Assembly: GCF_910589235.1 (NCBI RefSeq)
Contig: NC_060972.1
Span: forward strand, 62,001-126,000
Origin: Vespa crabro
Lineage: Eukaryota; Arthropoda; Insecta; Hymenoptera; Vespidae
Direction of reading: 5' to 3'
Length of the DNA: 64,000 nt
Below the pieces are notes generated by a model, which saw nothing but the letters and a program-made list of their open reading frames with translations, was not told the origin of the DNA and did not search any database. The position numbers and the translations under genes are program-made. Below are positions 11,303 to 22,430 of the stretch, in pieces. The stretch's first letter is position 1, and each line of letters begins with the position of its first letter.

Positions 11303-13234
11303 CCGATATTATTTTACAAAAAAATTATCGTTAGAATGAAGATACTTGAATAAATACATTCGCTATGAAAGATTTTGCGAGTGCGAGCGTGTTATATAAT
11401 AGTTCATTACATATTATTATTACTATCTTAAGGTGTGTGAACAGTTAAGAGAGTCGACAAATGGTATATAAAGTGTAAATAAAGAGTAAACCCTAAACGT
11501 GCTATTTAGAAAGAATAAATAAGGTAAGTGAATTCGAGTGGATGAATAACCTCTTTTCAGAAAAGTGCTTCTAGTGAAAGCTATCGTTCAGACCGCCATT
11601 TACATTTCGACCTTCGGCCTAACCTTTTCACAAAAATTCTCTTCTTCAACTATCATTTATTGATTAATGGCAACATAATAAAGCACATATTTTGGTATAC
11701 TAATTCTCGAGTTATTTACTGCATTCGACGAGGAGCTCAAATTTTTCTCTAAATCTGAATTTGTCACATAACAGCTGCTATCTTCGGGGGATAATCTACA
11801 GGCAGATTGTAACGATTTAAAAAATTATATTTCGATATAATATTTTAAAAGGAAATGGTACATGTCGAACAAAATTTCATGTTATTGTAATATTCTATCG
11901 AAAAGAATTTGATTGAAAGAGATAAAACTATTCAAAATTTTTTTGAGGTATAAGTAAAAGATACATTGATGTTTTTAATGCTTTATAAACATCTTTACTT
12001 TCTCTTTCAATTCAAGACGTAAAGGTATACTTTTAGATTTTAAAAAAATTTATCGTTTTATTATATTTCCCACGAATTTTCTCAGTTAATAATTGACTGC
12101 CACCGCTCAACATTTGATCTTATTACTCGAATATTTTTATCTCCAATTGAAAAAGACGTGATGAATTGTTTTGGAAATAAAAAAAAATGTACTTAAGAAT
12201 AAATTTTATAAAATGTATTAAACTTAGTACTGTAGAAAAATAATACAATTACCAAAAAAAAAAATAATATTAATCCAAAAAAATATAGCAAAAATATACG
12301 CAAGTTATTTTACTATTGTTAGAATAATGAGAATGAGCCTTCTTACATTTAGTAAAATGTCTGCTTTCGAGATGTCTCTAATGATAACATGAGTTTAATA
12401 ATGTTAGTTGCCAGCGTCATATGTCTGTAACGCATCGATTTTCATTAAAAATCCAACGTCACAGATATATGAAGGCATTCTTTGTTTTATTTATGCATCA
12501 ATCTTTACTTTATTTTTGCATAAATTAATACAAATCTGCAGTATATTTTGTAAAATTTCGAAAACAATGTAATGCGCAGTGGAGAGAATTTCTTTTCTGC
12601 GACATGGTATCGAACGTATTAAGGTTGTTAGTTTTTTACTTCTAACGGCGTTTGACGTATCAATACATTTCCTCTTTACATAATAATATAGTAATATATT
12701 CCAGTTTTGTTAACGATAGGAAATGACATGAGCGGCCTATTGAACTTTTAGTATTTATAGGTTTACCATGAACTTAGGTCGTCTGAATAGCAATATATTT
12801 AAAATAGGTCGGGTAAATCTGCGTAAAAATACGAACGAACAAACTTATCATAATATTTCATTCGATACATAACGCATTTAAATTTTAATTTCCGAATGTC
12901 TGAAAAATTGCTTATCTAATAAATACGACGTGGTAGTATATATTCATATTGATTAGTTTGTTCTGGAATATTTCTTGAAAAATCAAAAAGTACGGATTGA
13001 AGTTATTAAACATTTTTATTACACATAAAATTACATATTGGAAAATAATTTGAACTAAATATTTTTATGATTTTGACGACTTACGAGATTTCAAATTTTT
13101 TGTTTTCACATGGTTTATTCTACACTCACCTCGCTTCTCGTTACATAGATTCATTTTAATCGCTATCGCTCGCATCACAATCTCTCTCTCTCTCTCCCTC
13201 CCTCTCTCTCTCCATTACTCAATCAGAAAATCGT

Positions 13235-14790
13235 GTTAAAAAATGATATTTTCTCGAGAAGAGTTCATTCACAAATAAACATTTTTTTAAAAACTTCGCC
13301 GAAAGAATGCTGTATGTTACATTTTCTTCTATAATATCAGATCTTATTCATTTATGTTGGTCGAGAATAACTTTTTTCTCATAGATGATTTAAGTGCTGA
13401 CGTTTTTCTCGATGAAATAATGTAGTACTTTGATACTCCCCCTAAAGTAGCGATTGCTTGCTTGGTTTTGTGAGTAAATAGCTGATGTTCAGACTTCTTG
13501 AACATTTCCAAACGCAAAAAAAGCGCTGCATGTGCGGAGAAACACGAAGTAGCTACGATAATCATTTTAATGAGTTTTGGCCAAATAATTCTATGGCAAA
13601 AATAAGGAAATAAATATTCAATCGTTTACGTCAATGCATATGAGTTTCTAAAATATTATTAAATTTTGGAAAAATTTGCAGTGTCTTTTAAACTTTATAA
13701 ACTAAAAAGAACGATATTCTATTAGTAATGTATTGTATATTAACAAGCATCCGGATACGTAGTTTAGGAATTTTTGGTGTTTGAGATTAACATGATTCCG
13801 ATGGTCTTTTTTATTATATCGATGTAAAAGAAAATAATGAACTTATTTACTCTTTTTTCCTTATTTGATTATTTAGCAAGGTGTTATTATTCAATGTTTT
13901 TTATTTATTTTCTCCACTGATGACTGACGTCAATTTCGCGGTGATCTGTGCTGGATAGAATATAGCAGCAATATAATTTTGTTGGATGACAAATAAACTA
14001 CATAAAGTTATCGATTATTTTTTCAAAATTAATAATTAGAATATATATATTATATATTATTTTTAATAAAGATCAAAATATGAGTTTGTTTCCACATCAT
14101 CTATGAAATTTTCATCCTAGCGCTATTTTGATATCGTTTCCTCTGTGATAGTTCATTTCATATTATTGCTATTATTACTATTATTTCTATGATAATAATA
14201 TGTAATGTAATAATATAGTTACAAAAACAGTAAAAAGAAGAAAAAAACAGAAGAATATACTTATATTATATACATCGTGACACATGATGACGGTAATTTT
14301 TGATAACAAAAGAAGGAAAATTGTATCATTTTATGTAATGATTTGAAACGCGAATTCCTAATAAATCATGTCCTTGATAATTTCGAAACATGACCGACTG
14401 TCTAATACAAACAACATCTTTTGTTTTCGAACGATATAGTTTTTCCTTGTCTTACCTTACGATTGTTATGCGTTTATTATAATTCACATAATATATAAGT
14501 ATTCACTAATTATTTTTAAGAAAATATTCAACAAATTCTTATTTTTGTCGCAGATTTATACACTAATTCTTTTATGTGTCAATTATATTTATTTTTTTCT
14601 ATGTGTTTATCGTAAACCAAATGCGTACTGACTTCGTATCTAGCACAGATTTCTGCAAGACACGCTACCATCAACAAAAGATATGTATATGAGAGATTGA
14701 AAAGTGTGCGTTCACAGTCTACTAATCACACGCGTTGTTACAGACGCGTGAGAGGGAAATAACAAAACAAGCTTATACACCAAAACGATA
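13235..14790 (+). repeat. Family R, plus-strand copy (block 1)
   Basis: This segment matches the reverse complement of 22430-24000 and 47530-50400. Shared anchors are GGTCGAGAATAACTT near the start, TTCGCGGTGATCTGTGCT near 13935, GATGACGGTAATTTTTGATA near 14288, and GACGCGTGAGAGGGAAATAA near the end. Broken reading frames suggest it once coded for protein: the reverse frame 13344-13565 is open but has no family match, and the plus frame is full of stops. With the truncated copy at 10585 it forms an inverted pair. Transposon class unknown. Confidence 0.6.
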
Positions 14791-16134
14791 GTCACATGAC
14801 TAAGTACCTTGATTCATAATTCATATTTTGTCAATACTTGTCGCTCAATTAACACACGTTTTGAACAGATGGTGATAAATAGTCTCAAATCATGCGTCAC
14901 TCGTTTCTTTGCTAATCCATATTATTTTTTTTTTTCATTATGCATATATCTCAAGGTTAGATAGCATACAAAATATTTCTTTAAATTATATTTTCATCAT
15001 TTATTAATTATTATTCGGGTATCGAAATAAGTAGCCTTTTGAGTTCACTTATTATTTTTACTTTTGTTCTCCTTATCGTTATAAGACATGTTAAATTTTA
15101 CGTAACAAAAAAGTTATACGGAGAAACTAAAATTTTTGTATTAGAGAAAATTCGTTAGATAATACTGATTCGTCTTTACCTATTTTATTTCGTATGTATT
15201 TATAAGTATATATTACAAAACACAGTTTTATAAGACTCGCTATAATGTTTTAACAAAATTATTAAAGGAATAAATAAGGTAAACAAAGTGTAGTATATGT
15301 TTGTATTATTTTGTTAAGTATTACATATGAAAGATAAAGACATTGAGATAAAGATATACTTTTATGTGCGTACGCATAGATATAAACATATTTTATGTAT
15401 CTGAATGTGTGTGTATATATATATATATATCTCGAATTTATTAGATGAGGTGATAAACGAAAATATGTTTCTCTGTGAACAAAGGTATAAATCTTTATTT
15501 GTTAATTAATAATTATTTGCTATTTACAGTCTTACCTGTGAACAAAGAAACGACAATTTACGTTTATTATTCACACTATTTAAATTTTATTTACAATATT
15601 ATATATTACATAAATATATGGTTGTGTATAAAATATAATTTTGATACTATACGTTAAGAAGTACTTAATTTTATATTTTAATGGAAGCTGCTTTTACTAC
15701 AATAATAATATTCACTGTTTATACCAGATATATGCAATTATTAATAAATAATATATTATTTAAATATATAATTAATTATTAATATTAATAATTTATTATT
15801 TCAATACATCTTATCGTCGTGAATTTGTTTATATTAACACAGCTTCCTAGAAAAATAATATATACATTCTGGGAGATATAAATTTAAGAATATCCATTAT
15901 CAATTTTTTAATCAGAATAAAAAAATAAAAAGGTAGTTCATTAGAGTCGATTAAAAAGTGTATCTTCCTTTGAATAAGTCGAATAGAAAGAAACAAGAAC
16001 TTATGATACCTGACGTGAATTAACAAATTTTATCGAGAGGGATAGCATTATTATAAAGAAGAATTCATCGCTAATGATTCCATTGGTGCTCAAATTTTTA
16101 TTTCAGACATACGAACGTGAAACATCAAAACATC
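14791..16134. other. Interval upstream of FAS-A
   Basis: No separate gene is supported. A fragment of LTR A lies at 15431-15605. A splice acceptor TTTTTATTTCAG ends at 16106, 28 bases before the FAS-A ATG, which suggests a 5' untranslated exon upstream whose position I cannot fix. The same acceptor precedes FAS-B. Confidence 0.5.
15431..15605 (-). mobile_element. LTR A fragment
   Basis: About 170 bases match the gag-side part of the element A LTR, including GGTGATAAACGAAAATATG and ACAAAGAAACGACAATTTA. The matching place in block 2 (around 54487) runs directly from the TA tract to the shared ACATTAATATATG sequence, an empty site. The fragment therefore arrived after the block duplication, or was cleanly lost from block 2. 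Confidence 0.75.
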
Positions 16135-17850
16135 ATGAATGTGTTTAAGGAGCCAGAGAAATCGTACAAATTTTTCAAATATGCTGATCCTGAACCAGGC
16201 AAAGAAGTTGTTATATCCGGAACCGCTAGTAGATTTCCAAAATCCAACAATTTGTATGAATTGAAAGATAATATTTTTAATCGCAAAGATTGTATCACAG
16301 ATAACGGAATAAATACAGGTATCGATTATACGTATACAATCTATTTTATTTAACAACGTAAGCATTAATATTAATATTTTTATATCTTTATCTTTTATAA
16401 GAGCATTCAGAAATTCTACGATGAACGGGGAAAATTAACAATATTGAGAAATTCGATGCATTATTTTTTGACATCGATTATAAAGAAGCACATACTATGG
16501 ATCCTATGGGCAGAATATTATTCGAACATATTTATGAAGCTATTGTAGATGCTGGAATTCATCCAACAGATTTTTGTGAAATGAGGACAGGTGTATTTTT
16601 AGGTTCATGTTTTTCCGATACCGAGAAAACTTGGTTCTACGACGAATTCCAGGAAGGGAAATCGATCAAACGATCAGTTTATAGATGGATTACTTATAGA
16701 CAACTACTTATATGGTCGGATAAGCCGTATAAAACGTCTTTTCAATTGTAGGTAAATGGCTTTAGTATCATAAGCTGTAGCAAAGCTTTTATAAACAAAA
16801 GAATTTCGCATTGGTTGGGGGTCACTGGACCAACATATAACATCGATACCGCGTGCAGCTCAAGTCTATTTGCGATGGAACACGCATATAGATCTATACA
16901 TAACGGACAATGCGTTTACGTAATCATCGCTGGATCAAATCTTTGCCTTCATCTATTCGTAACTTTGCAATTTAAACGTTTAGGTATTGATTATGATATT
17001 TTCTTGAAGCATTTGTTCTTTTTTCTCGAAATATCATGAGAGTATTAAACAATTATTTTATCTTGTATCTAATAGGAGTATTGTCCGAGGATGGTCGTTG
17101 CAAGTGTTTCGACGATGATGCAGTTGGTTACGTGCGCGGCGAAGCCGTAGTTGTTGCATTTCTGCAAAAAAGAAAAAATGCTCAAAGATTCTATGAAACA
17201 GTTATACAAGCGAAAACAAATTGGGATGGTTATAAGGAACCGGGAATAACATTTCCTTCTAGCCAAATTCAGAGTACTCTTTTCAAAGAATTCTATGATG
17301 AATGCGGTGTAACAACAGCTTGTATAAATTACATCGAAGCTCATGGTACAGGAACTAAAGTTGGTGATCCTGAAGAAATAAATGCTATAGATCAGATTTT
17401 CACGAAAAACAGAACGAAACCTCTTAAAGTCGGTTCCATCAAATCAAATATGGGTCATACCGAACCAGCCAGTGGAATGTGCTCCATTGCTAAGGTAAAC
17501 ATATTGTGAAGTATAAGACGAGATAATTATTCGTTCATTATCGTTTCATTGATATATTACAGGCGATAACATCGATGGAGTCAGGCCTAATACCCCCAAA
17601 TATCAATCTTAATCAACAACACAAAAAAGCTTTCACAGAAGAGAGAATCATGGCTGTTACCGAAACGTTTTCGCTTGATGGGGAATACATAGCCATTAAC
17701 TCCTTCGGCTTTGGTGGTGCTAATGCTCACATCATACTTAAATCAAATCCAAAAACAAAGGTCAATAAAGGATTGCCAGATGACGATTTGCCAAGACTCG
17801 TAACTGTTTCTGGACGTACCTAAGAAGAAGTTGTAACCATATTAAATGAT
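16135..17850 (+). pseudogene. FAS-A ketoacyl synthase (KS) exons
   Basis: KS performs the chain-extending condensation. Exons are about 16135-16318, 16402-16652, 16752-16983, 17076-17494 and 17563-17850. The catalytic Cys is present in DTACSSS (exon 3), the first active-site His in IEAHGTGTKVGDPE, and the second His in GSIKSNMGHTEPASG (exon 4). SFGFGGANAHIIL closes the domain. All catalytic residues survive, but TGA at 16422 and TAA at 17821 interrupt it. The donor after exon 2 reads GA where FAS-B keeps GTAAGG. KS residues are therefore better kept here than in FAS-B, where the motif is DTACRSC. Confidence 0.9.
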
Positions 17851-17929
17851 GTAGGTGAAACGTTCTTTTAAATAGAAAACATAAAGATATTATACTTGTT
17901 TATTCTAGAATAAAATAGAGCAATACAAT

Positions 17930-19407
17930 TTCAACATTCTATTAGATAGATCGATAATCGACCGATATACGTCGCATTTACTCGTCTCCTTCATGATGTT
18001 CATCTCAAAGAAACATCAGGTCTTTTATGTCGGGGATACACGATAACTAATTCTAAATCGCCTGACGAAAAATTGAGAGAGATTGAAAATTATTCTGGTA
18101 TAAAAAACCAATATTGTTTGTTTTTTTCTAGAATGGGATCGCAGTGGTCTGAAATGGGTACGGAAATTTTAGATCCAATAATTATTTGTAACTATAAAAA
18201 TAATGATCATTGCGATTATCAAATATATTGGAATGTGGAATTTATAATTTAACAGGCAATGTTCTGATGAGATTTCCTACATTTTGCAAAGCAATAGAGA
18301 AATGCGACGCTATATTAAAGCAGTATAAATTGAATATTTATAAAATTTTAACTGAAAAAGATAATAGCATGTTCGACAATATCTTGCATTCGATCGTCGG
18401 AATTGCTGCAGTTCAGGTAATATCGACAATTATTTAATTATTTGGGAGAAGTGCATTCGTTTGATAAGATCTATCAAAAGTGAAACATCTTTACAGATCA
18501 GCTTGGTAGATCTTCTAATTTCCGTAGGTGTAGTTCCAGACTACATCATCGGACATTCCGTTGGTGAACTTGGTTGTACCTACGCTGATTGATGTTTTAC
18601 AGCAGAGGAAATGATATTAGCAGCATATTCGCGAGGAATTGCCTTGATAGAAACAAAAATATCTCATGGTTCTATGGCAACGGTAGGGCTTTCCTATCAA
18701 GATCTGAAGAATTGCTGTTCTGCTGATATCGACATCGCATGTCATAATGGAATTGAAAGTACAACTGTTAGCGGATCGACCAATTCTGTGAAAGCATTCA
18801 TTAAAAAATTACAGGTTCGTTTGAAGCTAATTAGGATCTAGCCAATAAAAATATTCCTTACTATTAAATTGATTTTTTTTTGAATGTGTTTGTATTTGGC
18901 AGGCAACTGAAGTTATCGTGGAAGAGGTACCGTGGAATAATATACCTTATCATAGCCGTTATATCGCAGCAGTTGGTTCGAAACTTTTGGTACATTTAAA
19001 AAAATGATACCAGTAGCGAAACCACGAAATAAAAATGGCTCAGTACATCAGTGCCACGAAACGCGTGGTCGACATCAGCCATAAAACTCTCGTCAGCTGA
19101 GAATCATACCAATAATCTGTTCAAACCTATACTCTTTGCAGGAACATTAGCTCTGATTCCCGATAATGTTGTCACGATTGAAATTGGATCGCAAAATCTA
19201 CTACAAGCGACTTTAAGAATATCATTGCAACCAACAGTCAGGAATATTGCATTAAATCATCCAGATGATAAAGATAACGTGATCATTTTTCTGCAAGCAT
19301 TAGGGAAACTTTATAACAGCGGTAAACAGCTTGATCTTACTAAATTATATCCACACGTAGAATATCTGGTCAGTCGAGGTACTCCAATGATATCCCCACT
19401 TATTACG
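17930..19407 (+). pseudogene. FAS-A acyltransferase (AT) exons
   Basis: AT loads acetyl and malonyl groups. The entry motif reads FFSRMGSQWSEMG (family FSGMGSQW). The nucleophile motif GHSVGE is intact with Ser at 18556-18558, and the second catalytic region NIPYHSRYIAAVGSK keeps its His near 18950. TGA at 18590-18592 follows the nucleophile, where FAS-B reads Gly. A one-base frameshift in the A run at 19031-19035 is needed to continue into PRNAWSTSAIKLSSAENH, and FAS-B has the same shift. Confidence 0.85.
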
Positions 19408-19496
19408 TAAGAATTACGAGAATACAGAAAACGAAATAGGCTAATAATTATTTCTTCTGAATGTGATGTAAAAATTCAACATTAATATGTGTTTAG

Positions 19497-20278
19497 ATGG
19501 AAACATTCAAACGACTGGTTTGTGGCAGATTACAAAAGACAAGAGAGAATTGATTCTGGCGAACGAATATTTGAAATATCGATCGATTATGAAGAATTTC
19601 AGTATGTTAGTGGTCATGTGGTCGATGGCAGAAATTTGTTTCCAGCGACAGGATATTTATGTTTAGTTTGGGAAACTTTCGGCATGATGATAGGACAATT
19701 GTACACGGAATTATCTGTTGTCATTGAAAATATAAAGTTTAATCGAGCTACCACCATGCCAAAAAAAGGCAAAATTGAAATGATAGTCATGATTCAAAAA
19801 GGTACTTTCCACAACTTGTATCTATATATTGTTTTATTTAGAATTTAACATATGTCGATCTACTAACGAACAGGCAGTGGTAATTTCGAAATGCATGAAG
19901 GAAGTCTTGCTATTGTTACTGGATTGATTCGTTTTGCAACAAACTTGTCGAAAGAGAAAATACCCTTTGATCTGATCAAAGCGAATATTGACAATGAGAA
20001 GGAAGAATTAGATGCAAAAAATATCTATAAACAGCTAAAACTACGTGGTTACCAATATAGCGGTCTCTTTCGAAGTTTAAACAGTGCCTCAGTTTCTGGA
20101 AAAAAAGAACATGTCGAGTGGAAAAAAAATTGGGTTGCATTCCTGGATAACATATTGCAGATGAAAATACTCGCTTTAGATACCCGAGGTTTATTCGTAC
20201 CGACTGGAATGCGAAAAATAATAATAGATACTAAAGCTCATCAACGATATCTGAGAAGTTTGACAACCAATAAAAAAT
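19497..20278 (+). pseudogene. FAS-A dehydratase (DH) exons
   Basis: DH removes water from the hydroxyacyl chain. The family His motif is kept in GHVVDGRNLFPATGYL, and the second half has FLDNILQMKILALDTRGLF with the conserved Asp. The intron between the halves runs from about 19801 to 19875. At the 3' end the donor reads GA at 20279-20280, where FAS-B has GT at 59114-59115, so splicing to the next exon at about 20351 would fail. Confidence 0.85.
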
Positions 20279-20350
20279 GAAAACTCTTATTTTTATTGCA
20301 AAGTGAATCTATATAGCGAATTCCATTACATTCAATAATATTATTTCAGA

Positions 20351-21396
20351 TGTACCTATACAATTACTTGAGTATATTGATACTGTGATTGTAACAGAGA
20401 GTATGGAAATTCATAATATTTCGGCACAGTGAGATTGCTCGGAAGAAACTTGTCAGTGATCCAATTATCGAAGAATATGAATTCATTGCTTTTCGTGATA
20501 GAAGGGAAATGTCATTACGCGAAATATTAACGTTATCTATGCATATTACTCTTGAGAATGTACCAATGACGAAAGTGAAAACAATAGAACTCGTTGAGAA
20601 TAATGACAATATATCTGCAGAGAAACTTGTTTCTCCATTGTTCAGAGACGTTCTGGCCAATTTACGTTAGATTCACGCAAGCATTAATTTATTTGCACCA
20701 CCAAAGAAATTTGGCAAAGAAGACGTTCTTAAAAATATTGAAATTTTAAAATCGACAAAATTACGAACAAATGATATAGCGATATTAGCAGTTGGATGTT
20801 GCTTGTTAACCAATGAAAAAAAGGAAAATTTAAAACAACTTTTGAAATCTACAAAAGATGGGGCTTTCCTTTTATCGCGTGAAAAGGAAAATATACCATT
20901 GGACTATTCTATTCTAAAGGAATTTCGATTAGGTATAGTTTTGGAGAAACGTACTTCCGAGGAATCGTGGATATTGTTAAGGAAGATCGAGAAAATTTCG
21001 AAAAATATTCTATTTATTAATGTTAGGAGCAATGAATTTAACTGGTTGAAAGAAGTACAAAATGTGCTTTCCAATGAAACACAAGAAGATAAGACGAGAG
21101 TGATACTTGTTGAGGAAGGAAACTTTCAATCTGGTCTCTTAGGATTCATTAATTGCTTACAGAAAGAACCTGGAGGAAAAATCTTTCGAGCTGTTTTAGT
21201 TCAGGATCTTACAGCCCCGAATTTTTCTTTAGATTTGCCCCTTTATTCGAAACAATTAGAAACCGATCTTTTCATCAATGTTTTACGGCCAGGAAACGTA
21301 TGGGGATCATATAGGCATCAACTACTTCCATCTCGTGAACCAAAGCTTATGTATCATGCTTTTGTTAATCAGTTGGTATGTAAGAACATTTCATAA
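20351..21396 (+). pseudogene. FAS-A structural / pseudo-methyltransferase region
   Basis: In animal FAS a non-catalytic region sits between DH and ER. Here it reads on from VPIQLLEYIDTVIVTESMEI, crosses a frameshift at about 20425-20432 (shared with FAS-B), and meets a private TAG at 20668-20670. The last 197 residues (20803-21396) are open and differ from FAS-B at 14 of about 196 positions by my count. They end with LRPGNVWGSYRHQLLPS before the ER exon. Confidence 0.8.
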
Positions 21397-21530
21397 AATT
21401 TTTCGAATATCATGAAATAATACTTTTTTACAGTCACGCGGAGATTTAGTTCGTTATGTTGGCTCGAAGGACCAATTACGAAGGACTATCAAAAGGAAGA
21501 TCTTGTTCGCATCCATTATGCATCGTTCGA

Positions 21531-22430
21531 GCGATTGGTTAATTTAAACAGAACGTATCGTTGTCGTTAGATGTTAGTAAAAGAAAGACGGCGAGGATCG
21601 TGTTCCTTATAAACGTTTTGGATTCGTCGGCTTAATAATATCAGGATCCGCATCGCTTTAGTCATGGCGAATCGACTAAACAATTCATTAGGCAATCTTA
21701 CTTCCCTTTGAGAACCCGCACCGAAAGTTGTTCGCAATAGCAAAGATTACCCTGTGTTTATGAAATAACACGTCAAGTCTTTCCTCGGGAATAAGTTCTG
21801 AGAAAAGAACACGAGACTATCACATATCAGGTATTTCTACAGAATCGTTGACTTAGATTAATTGCAAATTGATTACTTGTTAAGTAATCTAAGTTGCGAA
21901 TTGGTGATAAAATACAGTAAGATTAAAGAAAGATACCCGTAAATCATCTATTCGTTAATCGATTGTTTAATGAGATTTTTATCACATATCGAATGCATCA
22001 ATTACATTAGTCATCTTAGTCACAAACAAGACGTTATCAGTACTTATTCGTGAATAGCTATTAATTTAGTTACCGAAAATTAACACATATGTATTTATTT
22101 TGCTTGCAAAGGAACACACGTTTATTAGTTTAGATATCGAAAAGTTATGCATATTCATTTTATAGAATAGTTGTAATGATGAGAAGGAGAATCATTTTAA
22201 TGTACGTTATAATAAATTTTTGTACTGATTTTATCGAAAAATTTGTTATACCATTCAATCTTTCCGACTATTTATCTTACAGATAATATCTATCTTGCAT
22301 TTTAATTGCCGTTATTAAAAAAACCTGGCTATCCTTTACTTATCTCCGACTATATATATACTTGATATATTATATTATATTATATAAATAATATATTATA
22401 TTATTTACTACTATACTTGATATATTTTTC
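21531..22430. other. Interval after the FAS-A break
   Basis: After CATCCATTATGCATCGTTCG the FAS sequence stops at about 21530. What follows matches nothing I recognise and has no coding signature. A palindromic TA-rich stretch lies at 22345-22420. Confidence 0.5.

Larger units (their letters stand above)
9779..13234. other. Long non-coding interval of block 1
   Basis: No gene is supported. The stretch parallels 46731-47530 and 50400-52640. About 9820-9890, just upstream of the transposase start, resembles segments at 22620-22680, 46785-46850 and 48230-48300. About 10585-10880 is the truncated end of a minus-strand family R copy. A compound TA microsatellite lies at 11166-11302. A (CT)n tract covers 13178-13214. 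Confidence 0.6.
6060..21530. repeat. Segmental duplication, block 1
   Basis: This block is repeated in the same orientation at about 38795-60365. Landmarks in the same order in both are ACTACTATACAAACG at the left border, the CTGCTTTACTTTTTAGCTCGT region, the Mutator-like transposase pseudogene, a family R inverted pair, and the FAS copy. Unshared segments are later insertions or deletions: the LTR A fragment at 15431-15605 is only in block 1. The piggyBac cluster and most of a minus-strand R copy are only in block 2. The left border abuts solo LTR B. Confidence 0.85.
16135..21530 (+). pseudogene. FAS-A 5' part: fatty acid synthase pseudogene, KS to start of ER
   Basis: This is the 5' two thirds of an animal type I fatty acid synthase, the cytosolic multidomain enzyme that builds long-chain fatty acids from malonyl-CoA. 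The chosen start is ATG 16135, giving MNVFKEPEKSYKFFKYADPE as in insect FAS. KS, AT, DH and the structural/pseudo-methyltransferase region follow over several exons. The match to FAS-B stops at about 21530, a few codons into ER. Lesions include TGA 16422-16424, TAA 17821-17823, TGA 18590-18592, TAG 20668-20670, two splice donors changed from GT to GA (16653 and 20279), and frameshifts near 19031 and 20430. It cannot encode a working enzyme. A 3' part lies at 35322-36705. The parts may be one broken gene or two truncated copies. Confidence 0.93.

Noticed and set aside
13344..13565. 73-residue minus-strand open frame as a gene
   Set aside because: The same DNA in other R copies is better explained as a decayed plus-strand reading of the element, and the frame has no family features.
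16117..16137. Upstream GTG start for FAS-A
   Set aside because: The ATG at 16135 aligns with the ATG at 54964 in FAS-B, and the splice acceptor just upstream argues for a 5' untranslated leader.
22345..22420. TA-rich palindromic stretch that could be a CRISPR-like or structured RNA element
   Set aside because: Low-complexity dinucleotide sequence with no spacer structure or conserved stem.
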